Source: Carboxylicivirga litoralis | Lineage (GTDB): Bacteria; Bacteroidota; Bacteroidia; Bacteroidales; Marinilabiliaceae | NCBI RefSeq assembly: GCF_025499605.1 | Contig: NZ_JAFMVC010000003.1 | Span: 62,001 to 126,000, forward strand | DNA: 64,000 bases | Reading direction: 5' to 3' | Program-made: the position numbers and the translations under genes | In this document: one piece after another, positions 52,800 to 61,760 of the stretch | How the letters are laid out: each line of letters opens with the position of its first letter | Position numbering within the stretch: position 1 is the stretch's first letter | The notes under the pieces: model-generated | Told to the model about the DNA's origin: nothing | The model's database searches: none | What the model saw: the letters and a program-made list of their open reading frames with translations, nothing else

Positions 52800-53276
52800 A
52801 TGAGTCAGGAAGTGAATGCATATCTTACATTTTCAATTGGTGAAAACATTTTTGGTGTTCACGTTGAGAAGGTAGTTGAAATAAAAGAGTACGTCGAGCC
52901 TAAAGCAGTGCCCGAAAGTATGGCTTATGTGAAGGGTGTGGTTGATCATCGCGATAAAATCATTCCTATTATCGATGCTGCTGCCAAATTTAATTTGGGG
53001 AGTGTTCAGATAACGCCGCAGTCGTGTTTTGTGGTGTTAGATATTAATAAGGCTGATGGTAATATCATGAGCGTTGGAGTATTGGTAGATGCTGTTTCAG
53101 ACGTTTTTGAAGCTGATGAAGCTAATATTAAAGATATCGAAACAGATTATAAGCCTGGCTATATTCTGGCATCGTATCAAAACAACGACGACTTAGTAAT
53201 GATTTTAAATGCTGATAAAATATTTAGTGAAACAGATATTATCAGCCTGGGTGAAGTGATTGACGCTGTTAATTAG
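52800..53276 (+). CDS. cheW: CheW coupling protein (second copy)
   Basis: 158 residues, CheW fold: FSIGENIFGVHVEKVVEI, YVKGVVDHRDKIIPIIDA and VLVDAVSDVFEADEANI. It starts 8 bp after the first cheW. The cores are similar, but loops and C-termini differ from the first copy. It may serve another receptor class or sit at a different position in the array. Confidence 0.93.
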   Translation: MSQEVNAYLTFSIGENIFGVHVEKVVEIKEYVEPKAVPESMAYVKGVVDHRDKIIPIIDAAAKFNLGSVQITPQSCFVVLDINKADGNIMSVGVLVDAVSDVFEADEANIKDIETDYKPGYILASYQNNDDLVMILNADKIFSETDIISLGEVIDAVN

Positions 53277-53285
53277 TAGTGAGTA

Positions 53286-54149
53286 ATGTTTGCAGCTAAT
53301 AATACAGGAAAGGACAAAGAGCTGGATGCTTTCAAAGCTGAATTATCGGAGAAGGATTTTCAGGCATTTAGTGATTTTATCTATAGTGAATATGGCATTA
53401 AGATGCCACCCGTTAAGCGCGTTATGCTGCAGGGACGTTTACTAAAACGTATTCGTGAGCTGAACATGAAATCATACAGCGAATACAAAGAGTATTTTTT
53501 TAGCAAAGACGGGCAAAAGAAAGAAATATTTAATTTTCTGAATGTAGTAACGACTAACAAAACAGATTTCTTTCGCGAACCGGTTCATTTCGATTTTCTA
53601 CGGGATGAAGTGTTGCCTCAACATAATGGAAACGGTTTTTTTAAGGTGTGGAGCGCTGGTTGCTCAAGTGGTGAAGAACCTTACACGATATCTATCGTGT
53701 TGAATGAATACAAACGAATGTCGTCAGGTTTTAATTTCTCCATTCATGGTTCAGACATCTCAAACAAGGTGCTGACCAAAGCCGCCAAAGGTGTTTACGC
53801 CGAAAATAAAATAACCTTGCTTCCTCTTGAGATGAAGAAGCGCTATTTCCTGAAAAGCAAAGATCGACTGAACCCAACCGTTCGTGTGAAGCCCGAGTTG
53901 CAAAAGAACATCGTGCTGAAGCATGTTAATTTAATGGATGGTCATTACGATATGAATGAGACCTTTGATGTTATATTTTGTCGTAATGTGCTGATTTATT
54001 TCGATAGAGCTACACAAGAAAAAGTCATTGGGAAACTGTGTAACTATCTGAAACCCGGAGGGATCTTCTTTATTGGTCACTCCGAATCATTATCAGGAAT
54101 GGATGTGCCGTTGGAGCATATAAAGCCAACAATTTTTAGAAAAGTATAA
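53286..54149 (+). CDS. cheR: MCP methyltransferase CheR (intact copy)
   Basis: 287 residues. N-terminal helical domain to about 90, then the SAM fold: VTTNKTDFFREPVHF, the SAM loop KVWSAGCSSGEEPYT, the acidic GSDIS, and DVIFCRNVLIYFD. The ending FIGHSESLSGM is typical. It methylates Glu residues of the MCP and is the best candidate for the enzyme that binds the NYEKF tail. Confidence 0.95.
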   Translation: MFAANNTGKDKELDAFKAELSEKDFQAFSDFIYSEYGIKMPPVKRVMLQGRLLKRIRELNMKSYSEYKEYFFSKDGQKKEIFNFLNVVTTNKTDFFREPVHFDFLRDEVLPQHNGNGFFKVWSAGCSSGEEPYTISIVLNEYKRMSSGFNFSIHGSDISNKVLTKAAKGVYAENKITLLPLEMKKRYFLKSKDRLNPTVRVKPELQKNIVLKHVNLMDGHYDMNETFDVIFCRNVLIYFDRATQEKVIGKLCNYLKPGGIFFIGHSESLSGMDVPLEHIKPTIFRKV

Positions 54150-54175
54150 TTAGTCCGGAATATAAAAATTTAATT

Positions 54176-55075
54176 ATGAGCAATTTATCTGACAAGCAAC
54201 TTTTACGAGAACTCAGGTTACGACTTGAAGAAAGGAAAAAGTTAGATAATGAGATGAAAGAACTGTCAAAAGACTTCCAAAGTGTAACAAAAAAGCTAAA
54301 GGAGTCGGAGGCATTAAAGAGCCATTTTATTTCAAATATCTCTAACGAAATAGTTAACCCATTTACATCTATCCTTGGTTTATCTAAGGCTATTCTGTCG
54401 GTTGAAAAGAACGACTGGAAAAAGGTGGTGTCGATGGTAGCTTTAATCCATAGCGAAGCGTTTAACCTCGATTTTCAGTTGCGTAATATTTTTGTTGCCG
54501 CTAAAATTGAAGCGGGTGAAATTGCTCCAAACATTACCAAAGTTAATATCCGCAGCCTGGTGCAAACTGTTGTTGATTCATTCAACATCATATCGCGCAA
54601 AATGGGCATCGATATTAAAATCGAATTTAATATTGAACACGGTTTTGGTAAGAATTTCTATTTCAAAACCGATTCAGAGAAGTTGAAGCTTATCTTAAGC
54701 AACTTGCTTAATAATGCTTTAAAATACAGTTATAAAGATAGCCAGGTGGTTCTAACAGTGTGGGTTGACGAAGATGTGCTTCATGCTGCTGTTAAAGACA
54801 ATGGAACAGGTATTTCTGAAAAGAATCAGAAGATTATATTCGAGCGTTTCAAGCGTCTTGATTCTGGTATTAACTCAATCAACCGAGGACACGGACTTGG
54901 TTTGTCAATCACCAAAGCTCTATTAGATGTATTAGGCGGTGATATTGATATTAAGAGTAAAAAAGGTGAAGGTTCAGAGTTTTCAATAACACTTCCGGAG
55001 GCCCGCAATATCGTTGAAGGTTTTAGTGGCGACGGAAATGATGTGTTCTTTGATGACGATGATGAGATTTTTTAA
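54176..55075 (+). CDS. Histidine-kinase-like protein lacking the phosphoacceptor His
   Basis: 299 residues, cytosolic. An N-terminal coiled coil (about 1-45) leads to a HisKA-like segment. The H-box reads FISNISNEIVNPFTSILG: Asn57 stands where His is expected, and R-T-P-L has become V-N-P-F. The ATPase is well kept: LLNNALKYS (N-box), DNGTGIS (G1), RGHGLGLS (G2). It probably binds ATP but cannot autophosphorylate at the normal site. An acidic tail (FFDDDDEIF) ends it. It lies between cheR and cheD. Confidence 0.88.
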   Translation: MSNLSDKQLLRELRLRLEERKKLDNEMKELSKDFQSVTKKLKESEALKSHFISNISNEIVNPFTSILGLSKAILSVEKNDWKKVVSMVALIHSEAFNLDFQLRNIFVAAKIEAGEIAPNITKVNIRSLVQTVVDSFNIISRKMGIDIKIEFNIEHGFGKNFYFKTDSEKLKLILSNLLNNALKYSYKDSQVVLTVWVDEDVLHAAVKDNGTGISEKNQKIIFERFKRLDSGINSINRGHGLGLSITKALLDVLGGDIDIKSKKGEGSEFSITLPEARNIVEGFSGDGNDVFFDDDDEIF

Positions 55076-55086
55076 GATGATGATAG

Positions 55087-55563
55087 ATGGATAATAGATA
55101 TTTGCAACATTTTCTATACCCCTCTTCATTGTTTGCAAGCAAAGACCCGTATGTTATCAAAACCATACTTGGTAGTTGTGTTGCCATCTGCCTGTGGGAT
55201 AAGAAGCTGAAGATTGGTGGAATGAACCACTACATGCTTCCCAACTGGAATGGTAACGATTTAGCATCGCCAAAATATGGTAATATCGCCATTGATAAAC
55301 TGGTAGAGCGCATGCTTTATTTAGGAAGTGATATTAAAGACATACAAGCCAAAATATTTGGCGGAGGTGAGTTGCTCGAATCAGCAACAGGTAACTCCAA
55401 CATGATTGGAGAACGAAACATTCGGGTGGCGCGGTTAATGTTAGAAGAGAAAAAGATTCCGATTGTAGCGTCAAGCACAGGCGGAAGAAGGGGTAGGAAG
55501 ATTATTTTTTTTAATGATACAGGCGAAGTACGCCATAAGTTTCTGGAAAAAAAGGTATATTAA
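55087..55563 (+). CDS. cheD: Chemoreceptor glutamine deamidase CheD
   Basis: 158 residues. The catalytic Cys is in KTILGSCVAICLWD and the His in GGMNHYMLPNW. The AKIFGGGELLES and ERNIRVARLMLEE blocks are also typical. CheD deamidates receptor Gln residues and can bind receptors or CheC; no cheC is in the window. It starts 11 bp after the pseudokinase-like gene. Confidence 0.94.
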   Translation: MDNRYLQHFLYPSSLFASKDPYVIKTILGSCVAICLWDKKLKIGGMNHYMLPNWNGNDLASPKYGNIAIDKLVERMLYLGSDIKDIQAKIFGGGELLESATGNSNMIGERNIRVARLMLEEKKIPIVASSTGGRRGRKIIFFNDTGEVRHKFLEKKVY

Positions 55564-55744
55564 ACCTGTATTGAGCAGACCATGTGGTCTGTGTGTTGAG
55601 TGTGAAAAGAGTAGTTCTTTTATTAGTTGTTGAAAATGAAAGTTCTGCGTAGGAGGATGGCAAAAGTGAGAATGTGCTGTCTGAAGTGTGAAAGCGATTT
55701 AATAGGGAAATTGGGATTTCTGTTAATGAGTAAAGTTTTAACGC
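55564..55744. other. cheD-cheB spacer
   Basis: 181 bp, the longest gap in the locus. It holds a perfect small hairpin CAGACCA-TG-TGGTCTG (55576-55591) and an AGGAGG (55651-55656) ahead of a weak 39-codon frame (55657-55776, contains C-C-L-K-C) that overlaps the cheB start. No clear promoter. Confidence 0.35.
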
Positions 55745-56821
55745 ATGAAGAAAAAGATTCGAGTATTAGTAGTTGATGATTCTGCGGTTGTCAGGCAGAG
55801 CTTGTCTTCAATCCTTGAATCTGATCCGGGCATTGAAGTAATGGGAACGGCTGCCGATCCTATAATTGCGGTAAAGAAAATTCAGAAGGAGATTCCGGAT
55901 GTGATTACACTGGATATTGAGATGCCGCGCATGGATGGATTGACCTTTCTGCGTAAAATTATGTCACAACATCCAATTCCCGTTGTCGTCATTTCCAGCT
56001 TAACAACCGAAGGTACCGAAGTGGCTATGAAAGCGCTCGAATACGGTGCCAGCGAAATAATAGGTAAACCGGCCATGAATGCGGCTCAGTTTATCAATGA
56101 ATCAAAAATAATGCTTTGTGATGCTGTTAAAGCAGCTTCACAAGTAAAACTGAAGCGACGTAAGATTGCTACACCAGTGGCAACCACTGTTAAACCAAAA
56201 TACTCTGCCGATGTTATTTTAAACAAGGCATCCAGCTTTAAACAAATTATTGATACTGAAAAAGTGGTTGTTTTGGGGGCTTCCACTGGAGGAACAGAAG
56301 CCATCCGTAATTTTCTGAAAGAATTACCAGCTAAAGTGCCAGGTATTGCAATTGTACAACACATGCCGGAAGGTTTTACAAAGTCGTTTGCCAACAGTTT
56401 GAATAATATTTGTGGGTTGGAAGTAAAAGAAGCGGAGAATGGCGATAAACTTTATCAGGGGCGCGTATTAATAGCACCAGGCAGTAAGCACATGCTGTTA
56501 AAGCGTGTTGGTAAAGAGTATATGGTGGAAGTGAAGGAAGGCCCGCTGGTTAACCGTCACCGCCCATCGGTCGATGTACTGTTTCGCTCTGCCGCCCGCT
56601 ATGCCGGGAATAATGCTACTGGTATTTTACTTACCGGAATGGGTAACGATGGAGCCAAAGGATTGCTGGAGCTAAAAGAGTCGGGAGCGCACACCGTTGC
56701 TCAAGATGAAGCTTCTTCAGTTGTTTTTGGAATGCCGAAGGAAGCCATTAAGCTAAATGCAGCTGATAAAGTAATGCCGCTGGACAAAATGGCCAGTTAT
56801 TTATTATCCCGCTTAGGATAA
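55745..56821 (+). CDS. cheB: Chemotaxis response regulator methylesterase CheB
   Basis: 358 residues. The receiver has the phosphoacceptor Asp in [16 protein letters not shown] linker of about 60 residues leads to the esterase, with Ser in [13 protein letters not shown], His in [14 protein letters not shown] and Asp in [15 protein letters not shown]. It demethylates MCPs when phosphorylated by CheA. It is the complete copy; a receiver-less one lies at 60435. Confidence 0.97.
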   Translation: MKKKIRVLVVDDSAVVRQSLSSILESDPGIEVMGTAADPIIAVKKIQKEIPDVITLDIEMPRMDGLTFLRKIMSQHPIPVVVISSLTTEGTEVAMKALEYGASEIIGKPAMNAAQFINESKIMLCDAVKAASQVKLKRRKIATPVATTVKPKYSADVILNKASSFKQIIDTEKVVVLGASTGGTEAIRNFLKELPAKVPGIAIVQHMPEGFTKSFANSLNNICGLEVKEAENGDKLYQGRVLIAPGSKHMLLKRVGKEYMVEVKEGPLVNRHRPSVDVLFRSAARYAGNNATGILLTGMGNDGAKGLLELKESGAHTVAQDEASSVVFGMPKEAIKLNAADKVMPLDKMASYLLSRLG

Positions 56822-56869
56822 TGGTAATAATTACTATTTTTATCGTTCGTCTATTTAAGAAAATTACAT

Positions 56870-58747
56870 ATGGCAAAGGTCAATATTAAGAATATCAAAA
56901 GCAGATATACTTTACGTGGGTTCATGCTAGGGATTATTATTTATATCCTAACCATAATATCAAGTACCAGTATTTTTGAACACCTTAACCAACCTGTTAC
57001 TTTCTACAACCTCTACAGGTTTTTTCCGGGTTTGTGGTTTATTACTTTCTTACCGTTTATAACGGCTTTTGCAGGTTACGTTATAGCTGGTAATTTTGCT
57101 GTTTTTATCCGCAAGCAGCGCAAGCATATAAAGATTGAAGCGGCAAAAAGTGAGCAGGTACACGAATTTGTTGAAAACCTGCGACAAGATAACTTTGAAT
57201 CTAAACTAAATATTGATAATCGTAATGATAAGTTAGGGCAGTCCTTGTTACGTCTTCGCGACTATTTGATTCAAAGTAAAAAAGACATTGAGCAACGCCG
57301 AATTGAAGAGGATCAGCGTACCTGGGTAACACAAGGATTAGCGCATTTTGGCGAGTTGCTGCGAAAAGAAAATGATAATATTGAGGACCTGAGTTATAAT
57401 ATCATCAGGTACCTGGTTGACTATATGAAAATCAATCAGGCGGGTTTCTATCTGTTGAATACGATTAATAACAAAGACCGTTATTTTGAGTTAACGGCTT
57501 GTGTTGCTTACGATAGAAAAAAATTTGCCGATAAACGTATAAATTGGGAAGAAGGACTAATTGGGCGTTGTGCACTTGAAAAAGAAACAATCCACCTAAC
57601 CGATGTGCCCGATAACTATTTGAACATCACTTCAGGATTGGGAGATGCTAATCCGCGTTCAATATTGATTGTGCCCCTAAAAACAAATGACGAAATCTAT
57701 GGAGTGCTTGAAATGGCATCCTTCAAAGATTTTGCTGAGTTTGAGGTAGAATTTGTAGAGAAGATAGCTGAGAGTATTGCATTAACGATTTCTTCGGTAC
57801 AAAACACTATTCGTACAACTAAACTTCTGAAAGAAACGCAGAACCAGGCTGAACGAATGTTGCAGCAGGAAGAAGAGTTACGTCAGAATTTGGAAGAGAT
57901 GCAAGCTACCCAGGAAGAGAGTGATCGTCGTGAGGTGGAAATGAAGGGTATTTTAGAAGCCATTGAACATGCCGCTATCAGCTCCGAATTTGAGACGGAC
58001 GGCACACTTATCAATGTCAACCAAAATTTCTTAAGAACATTCCGTTATAATCCGGAGGAGATAGAGGGGCAGAATCTTAAGATTTTCTTCTTTAAAGACG
58101 ATGCCGCCGAGATGGATCAAATACTGACTGACTTGCGTAATGGCCATAATTTTAAAGGTCGTGTGCGTCGCCGTACTAAAATGGGGGATGAAATTTACTT
58201 GTTAACAACCTATACTCCGGTTATTGATCACGAAGGCGAGATAATTAAAATTCTGAGTCTTGAAAACGATATTACCGAGCAGGTGAAGATGGAAGAAGAG
58301 CTGAAACATAGCAAAGATGAGTTAGGGGTGATGCTCGAAGAGGCGAAGAAAGAAATTACAGAGCAATTTAAAGAAGTTGAAGCAGTTAAAATACGTAACG
58401 AAAAAACTTTAGAAGGAGCGCTCGACTCTATTATTACCACGAATAAGGATGGTATTGTTGAATTCTTCAACGCTGCTGCAGAAAAGCTATGGGGCTATGA
58501 ACGTAGCGAAGTACTAGGACAGCATGTTTCAATGTTGTTTTCAGAAACTACCGCTGCTAACGATGAGTTTATATCTGCTTTTGTAAATAGCGATAAGAGT
58601 AAGATAATTGGAGAGCGACGCGAAGCGCCAATTAAGAATAAAGTAGGAAGTGAAGAGCCTGTTTTATTCCTGCTTTCAGAAGCGCAGGTTGGTGAAGATC
58701 ACTCGTATACAGCCTTTATTCAACAGGTAGAAGTAGAATTGTTTTAG
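56870..58747 (+). CDS. Membrane GAF and double PAS sensor without output domain
   Basis: 625 residues. Two TM helices (about 17-40, 55-80), a helical linker, a GAF domain (about 160-315, with LTDVPDNYLNITSGLGDANP), a coiled coil rich in Glu and Gln (about 320-360), a PAS (about 365-480, with YNPEEIEGQNLKIFFFKDD) and a second PAS (about 510-625, WGYERSEVLGQHVSML). No kinase, cyclase or phosphatase follows. It may signal by contact with other locus proteins. Its GAF resembles those at 61012 and 61761. Confidence 0.85.
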   Translation: MAKVNIKNIKSRYTLRGFMLGIIIYILTIISSTSIFEHLNQPVTFYNLYRFFPGLWFITFLPFITAFAGYVIAGNFAVFIRKQRKHIKIEAAKSEQVHEFVENLRQDNFESKLNIDNRNDKLGQSLLRLRDYLIQSKKDIEQRRIEEDQRTWVTQGLAHFGELLRKENDNIEDLSYNIIRYLVDYMKINQAGFYLLNTINNKDRYFELTACVAYDRKKFADKRINWEEGLIGRCALEKETIHLTDVPDNYLNITSGLGDANPRSILIVPLKTNDEIYGVLEMASFKDFAEFEVEFVEKIAESIALTISSVQNTIRTTKLLKETQNQAERMLQQEEELRQNLEEMQATQEESDRREVEMKGILEAIEHAAISSEFETDGTLINVNQNFLRTFRYNPEEIEGQNLKIFFFKDDAAEMDQILTDLRNGHNFKGRVRRRTKMGDEIYLLTTYTPVIDHEGEIIKILSLENDITEQVKMEEELKHSKDELGVMLEEAKKEITEQFKEVEAVKIRNEKTLEGALDSIITTNKDGIVEFFNAAAEKLWGYERSEVLGQHVSMLFSETTAANDEFISAFVNSDKSKIIGERREAPIKNKVGSEEPVLFLLSEAQVGEDHSYTAFIQQVEVELF

Positions 58748-58769
58748 ATTATTTCTAAAGGCCACATCA

Positions 58770-59612
58770 ATGGATTTCAAGCATTATTTACAAGTATTGA
58801 AAGACAATACGCCTTATGATTTTAGCAATTACTCTGATAATTCTATTAAAAGACGATTGCAAAAAGTAATACTGGATAATGGTTTGACGATTGATGAACT
58901 GCTTGATAAAACTCAAACTGATAAAGGTTTTGTAGAACGTTTGGTTGAAGATATTACGGTCAATACAACTGAGCTATTTCGCGATCCTGAGATATGGCCG
59001 CAGTTTTATGAAAAGCTGTATCCGGCTTTAAAAGGTAAAAAAACGTTTAATATCTGGCATGCTGGCTGTAGCTCTGGTATGGAAGTGTACTCTAATATGA
59101 TCATCCTGAATGAGTTAGGGTTGTTGGAGCAAGCCAGGATTTTTGCAACTGATATTAGCCTTGGAATGGTACGTCAGTGTACAAATGGAAGTTATCGTTA
59201 CGAATTCAATAAAAAGCAATTAAGCGACTTTGAAGACATCATTAAAAAGTCGCCTATTCAGGGAATATCCAAAATTGATTTTAACAAATACTTTGATTTC
59301 GATTTGGAGAATGACCGGATCAATATTAAAGATTTTCTCAAGAAAAAAGTAGAGATAAGACAGCACGATCTGGTGCAAGAAAAGGTGCCATTTTACAATA
59401 AGTTTGATGTGATTTTTTGTCGAAATGTATTGATTTATTTTAATGCAAACCTTCAGTCAAAAATCTATCAGATGTTTCATAATCAATTGTATCCAAAGGG
59501 GTCAATGATACTTGGTAATCATGAAAGTTTAACTGGGTTTTATAAAACTAAGTTCTCAAAAAACGGACCACTGTATACTAAAACCAATGTGTTTCATTTT
59601 AAATATCAATAG
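58770..59612 (+). CDS. cheR: CheR-type methyltransferase (second copy)
   Basis: 280 residues. SAM-site segments are mostly kept: NIWHAGCSSGMEVYS (the first E of GEE is Met), ATDIS and DVIFCRNVLIYFN. NTTELFRDPEIWP replaces the NKTDFFRE of the first copy. The ending reads ILGNHESLTG. It appears catalytically possible and is 22 bp downstream of the GAF/PAS gene, a separate adaptation sub-unit of the locus. Confidence 0.88.
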   Translation: MDFKHYLQVLKDNTPYDFSNYSDNSIKRRLQKVILDNGLTIDELLDKTQTDKGFVERLVEDITVNTTELFRDPEIWPQFYEKLYPALKGKKTFNIWHAGCSSGMEVYSNMIILNELGLLEQARIFATDISLGMVRQCTNGSYRYEFNKKQLSDFEDIIKKSPIQGISKIDFNKYFDFDLENDRINIKDFLKKKVEIRQHDLVQEKVPFYNKFDVIFCRNVLIYFNANLQSKIYQMFHNQLYPKGSMILGNHESLTGFYKTKFSKNGPLYTKTNVFHFKYQ

Positions 59613-59613
59613 C

Positions 59614-60435
59614 ATGGCATTGGGGTTTAACATCAGTGAATTAAGGGTTTTGTCTGAGCAGTTGAGCGAGAAGCTGAATTTGCCATTCAAGCAGATGACG
59701 CATTCGTTTTTTAAGCGTCGGCTTGGACAGTTCATTGAAATGAATGGCATTCGCAAAGTGGAACAGTTGATGGAACAATTGGATAATGAGGCGTTTGCTG
59801 ATGAATTTTGTCATTACTTTTCCGTGGATACAACTGAATTATTCAGAGACGCTGGATTTTGGCGACATCTTAGGAAAATCATTAACGAACAATATACCGG
59901 AGCCAATTTTAAAGTTTGGTTTCCCCAAGTAAGTTCAGGTGAAGAATTGTATAGTTTGTTGATTCTGCTCGATGAATTGAAGTGTATTGATAAGGCAGAA
60001 ATAACTGTGAATAGTACATCTGAGCTAGGTGTAGAAAGGATAAAAAAGGGACTCCTTGGTTCAAAAAAGATGGATGTTAACGCCTATAATTATAAGCGTT
60101 TTGAAGGTGTGAATAGTTTAGAGGATTACTTCAATGAATCGGAAGAAGGACCATGTATTGAAAGTTCTTTGCTTAAGAATGTAAGTTTTGGGCGAGTGGG
60201 TTTTGATACAGTACTGGATACTAAATGTGATTTCATAATCATGCGTAATTGCATGTTATATTACGCCCGAGATTATCATACAGAGGTTAAAAACATTATT
60301 GATTCAACCTTGCTTAGTGGTGGTTATTTATGTCTCGGTGTTAAAGAGCAACTGGCCACGCCTTTTGATGATCGTTTTGAATGCATCGATACAAAAGAAA
60401 AGATATATAAAAAGTTTAAATTTCTAAGAGACTAA
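59614..60435 (+). CDS. CheR-like protein with degenerate SAM site (third copy)
   Basis: 273 residues from the ATG at 59614 (MALGFNISELRVL), directly after the previous stop. The CheR layout is clear (TTELFRDAGFWRHL; RNCMLYYARDY). However, the SAM loop AGCSSGEE has become P104-Q-V-S-S-G-E-E, the acidic TDIS is NSTS, and the GHSESL end is GVKEQL. Binding of SAM is doubtful. It may be an inactive paralogue that binds receptor or the other CheR. Confidence 0.82.
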   Translation: MALGFNISELRVLSEQLSEKLNLPFKQMTHSFFKRRLGQFIEMNGIRKVEQLMEQLDNEAFADEFCHYFSVDTTELFRDAGFWRHLRKIINEQYTGANFKVWFPQVSSGEELYSLLILLDELKCIDKAEITVNSTSELGVERIKKGLLGSKKMDVNAYNYKRFEGVNSLEDYFNESEEGPCIESSLLKNVSFGRVGFDTVLDTKCDFIIMRNCMLYYARDYHTEVKNIIDSTLLSGGYLCLGVKEQLATPFDDRFECIDTKEKIYKKFKFLRD

Positions 60436-61007
60436 TGGTTAGACCAAAATATAAAGCCGTAGTAATTGGAGGTTCTGCCGGAAGCTTTTCGGTGGTATCT
60501 AAGTTGTTGTCGCAGCTTAGGGAAGATTTTCCGTTGCCGGTTATTATATGCTTGCACCGCTTAAAACATGTGCGCTCAGGTTTGGTCGAAAGTATTCGTT
60601 TAAAGTCAAAACTGGAGGTGATTGAACCCAATGACAAGGAACAGATTATGGCCGGTAAAGTTTATCTGGCACCGTCTAACTATCATATGTTTGTTGAATA
60701 CGATGGTACGTTTTCCTTATCAACAGAAAAACCATTAAACCATAGTCGTCCATCCATTGATCATACACTTACTTCAGCTGCTTATGTCTATCGTAATAAA
60801 TTAATTGGCATTGTGTTAACAGGTGCTAATAAAGATGGTGCAAAAGGAATGAAGGATATCGCCGACAAAAAAGGGTTGACCATTATTCAGGACCCAAAGA
60901 CTTGCGAAATGGATACGATGCCCAAAAGTGTGGCGCGATTAATTAAACCCGACAAAGTATTGTCTCCCGATGAGATATCCACATTTTTAAACCAATTAGC
61001 TATTTAA
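60435..61007 (+). CDS. CheB-type methylesterase without receiver domain
   Basis: 190 residues, esterase domain only. The triad is recognisable: Ser in VIGGSAGSFSVV, His in IICLHRLKH, Asp in LTGANKDGAKGMKD. There is no receiver, so it should not be under CheA phospho-control. It overlaps the preceding CheR-like stop by one base (TAATG). Together with the second and third CheR it could form a second, constitutive adaptation set. Confidence 0.88.
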   Translation: MVRPKYKAVVIGGSAGSFSVVSKLLSQLREDFPLPVIICLHRLKHVRSGLVESIRLKSKLEVIEPNDKEQIMAGKVYLAPSNYHMFVEYDGTFSLSTEKPLNHSRPSIDHTLTSAAYVYRNKLIGIVLTGANKDGAKGMKDIADKKGLTIIQDPKTCEMDTMPKSVARLIKPDKVLSPDEISTFLNQLAI

Positions 61008-61011
61008 TTAT

Positions 61012-61740
61012 ATGAGAAAAAACAAACATATATTCCTGCTGGGAGCATTATTTTTCTTGTTTGCATTAGTTAAATATGCTTTCATGGGTGATGAGTTGCC
61101 AACTACCTTTATCGTATTTGAAATACTATCTTTTTTCGTTGTTCTATATATCATTTACTATCTTCTTAATTTTATTGAGATTTGCATGCACGGCTCGGAT
61201 GATGCCAAAATGGACAAAGAATGTATAAGGCGTCAGGCCGAAATAAGCCGATTAGAAGCTAAGCTGAATCGTTTAGAGCTGGAAAAACTTGAAGACGAAA
61301 CAGGTGATGGTGTTGAAAGTGAGTTGCTATTATCTAAGCTTAGAGGTAAAGTTAATAAGCTTAGCGCCGAAACGGTTGAAGAAATGATGAATGCAATAAC
61401 GGAACGTTACGAAGTGATGGCAGCAGTAGGTTATTGCAGTAATGATGATAAGCAATTCGTACCAGTTAAGCTATATGGTATTGATGAGGAGATTACAATA
61501 GCGTCAATTGAATTGGAAGATGGATTGCATGCACAGGCTATTTCTGACAATAAAGCAATGGAAATTACTGATATTCCTGCCGATTATATTAAGGTTGGAT
61601 CCGGATCGGGCAATGCCAAGCCATTGGTGTTGTATATTCTGCCCATAGTAAATGGAGATAGCGGTATTGTGTTGGAAGTAGCCGCATTTAAAAAGCTTGA
61701 TTTAGTTGAAGTGTGGAATCAGTTGAACGAAGCACAGTAA
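61012..61740 (+). CDS. Membrane protein with coiled coil and GAF-like domain
   Basis: 242 residues. Two TM helices (about 8-25, 32-58), a coiled coil (about 75-125, RLEAKLNRLELEKLEDE), then a GAF-like domain of about 110 residues with EITDIPADYIKVGSGSGNAKP, the same block as in the genes at 56870 and 61761. No output domain. It starts 4 bp after the receiver-less CheB gene. Confidence 0.72.
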   Translation: MRKNKHIFLLGALFFLFALVKYAFMGDELPTTFIVFEILSFFVVLYIIYYLLNFIEICMHGSDDAKMDKECIRRQAEISRLEAKLNRLELEKLEDETGDGVESELLLSKLRGKVNKLSAETVEEMMNAITERYEVMAAVGYCSNDDKQFVPVKLYGIDEEITIASIELEDGLHAQAISDNKAMEITDIPADYIKVGSGSGNAKPLVLYILPIVNGDSGIVLEVAAFKKLDLVEVWNQLNEAQ

Positions 61741-61760
61741 TTACAAGAGAAATACGAGAT

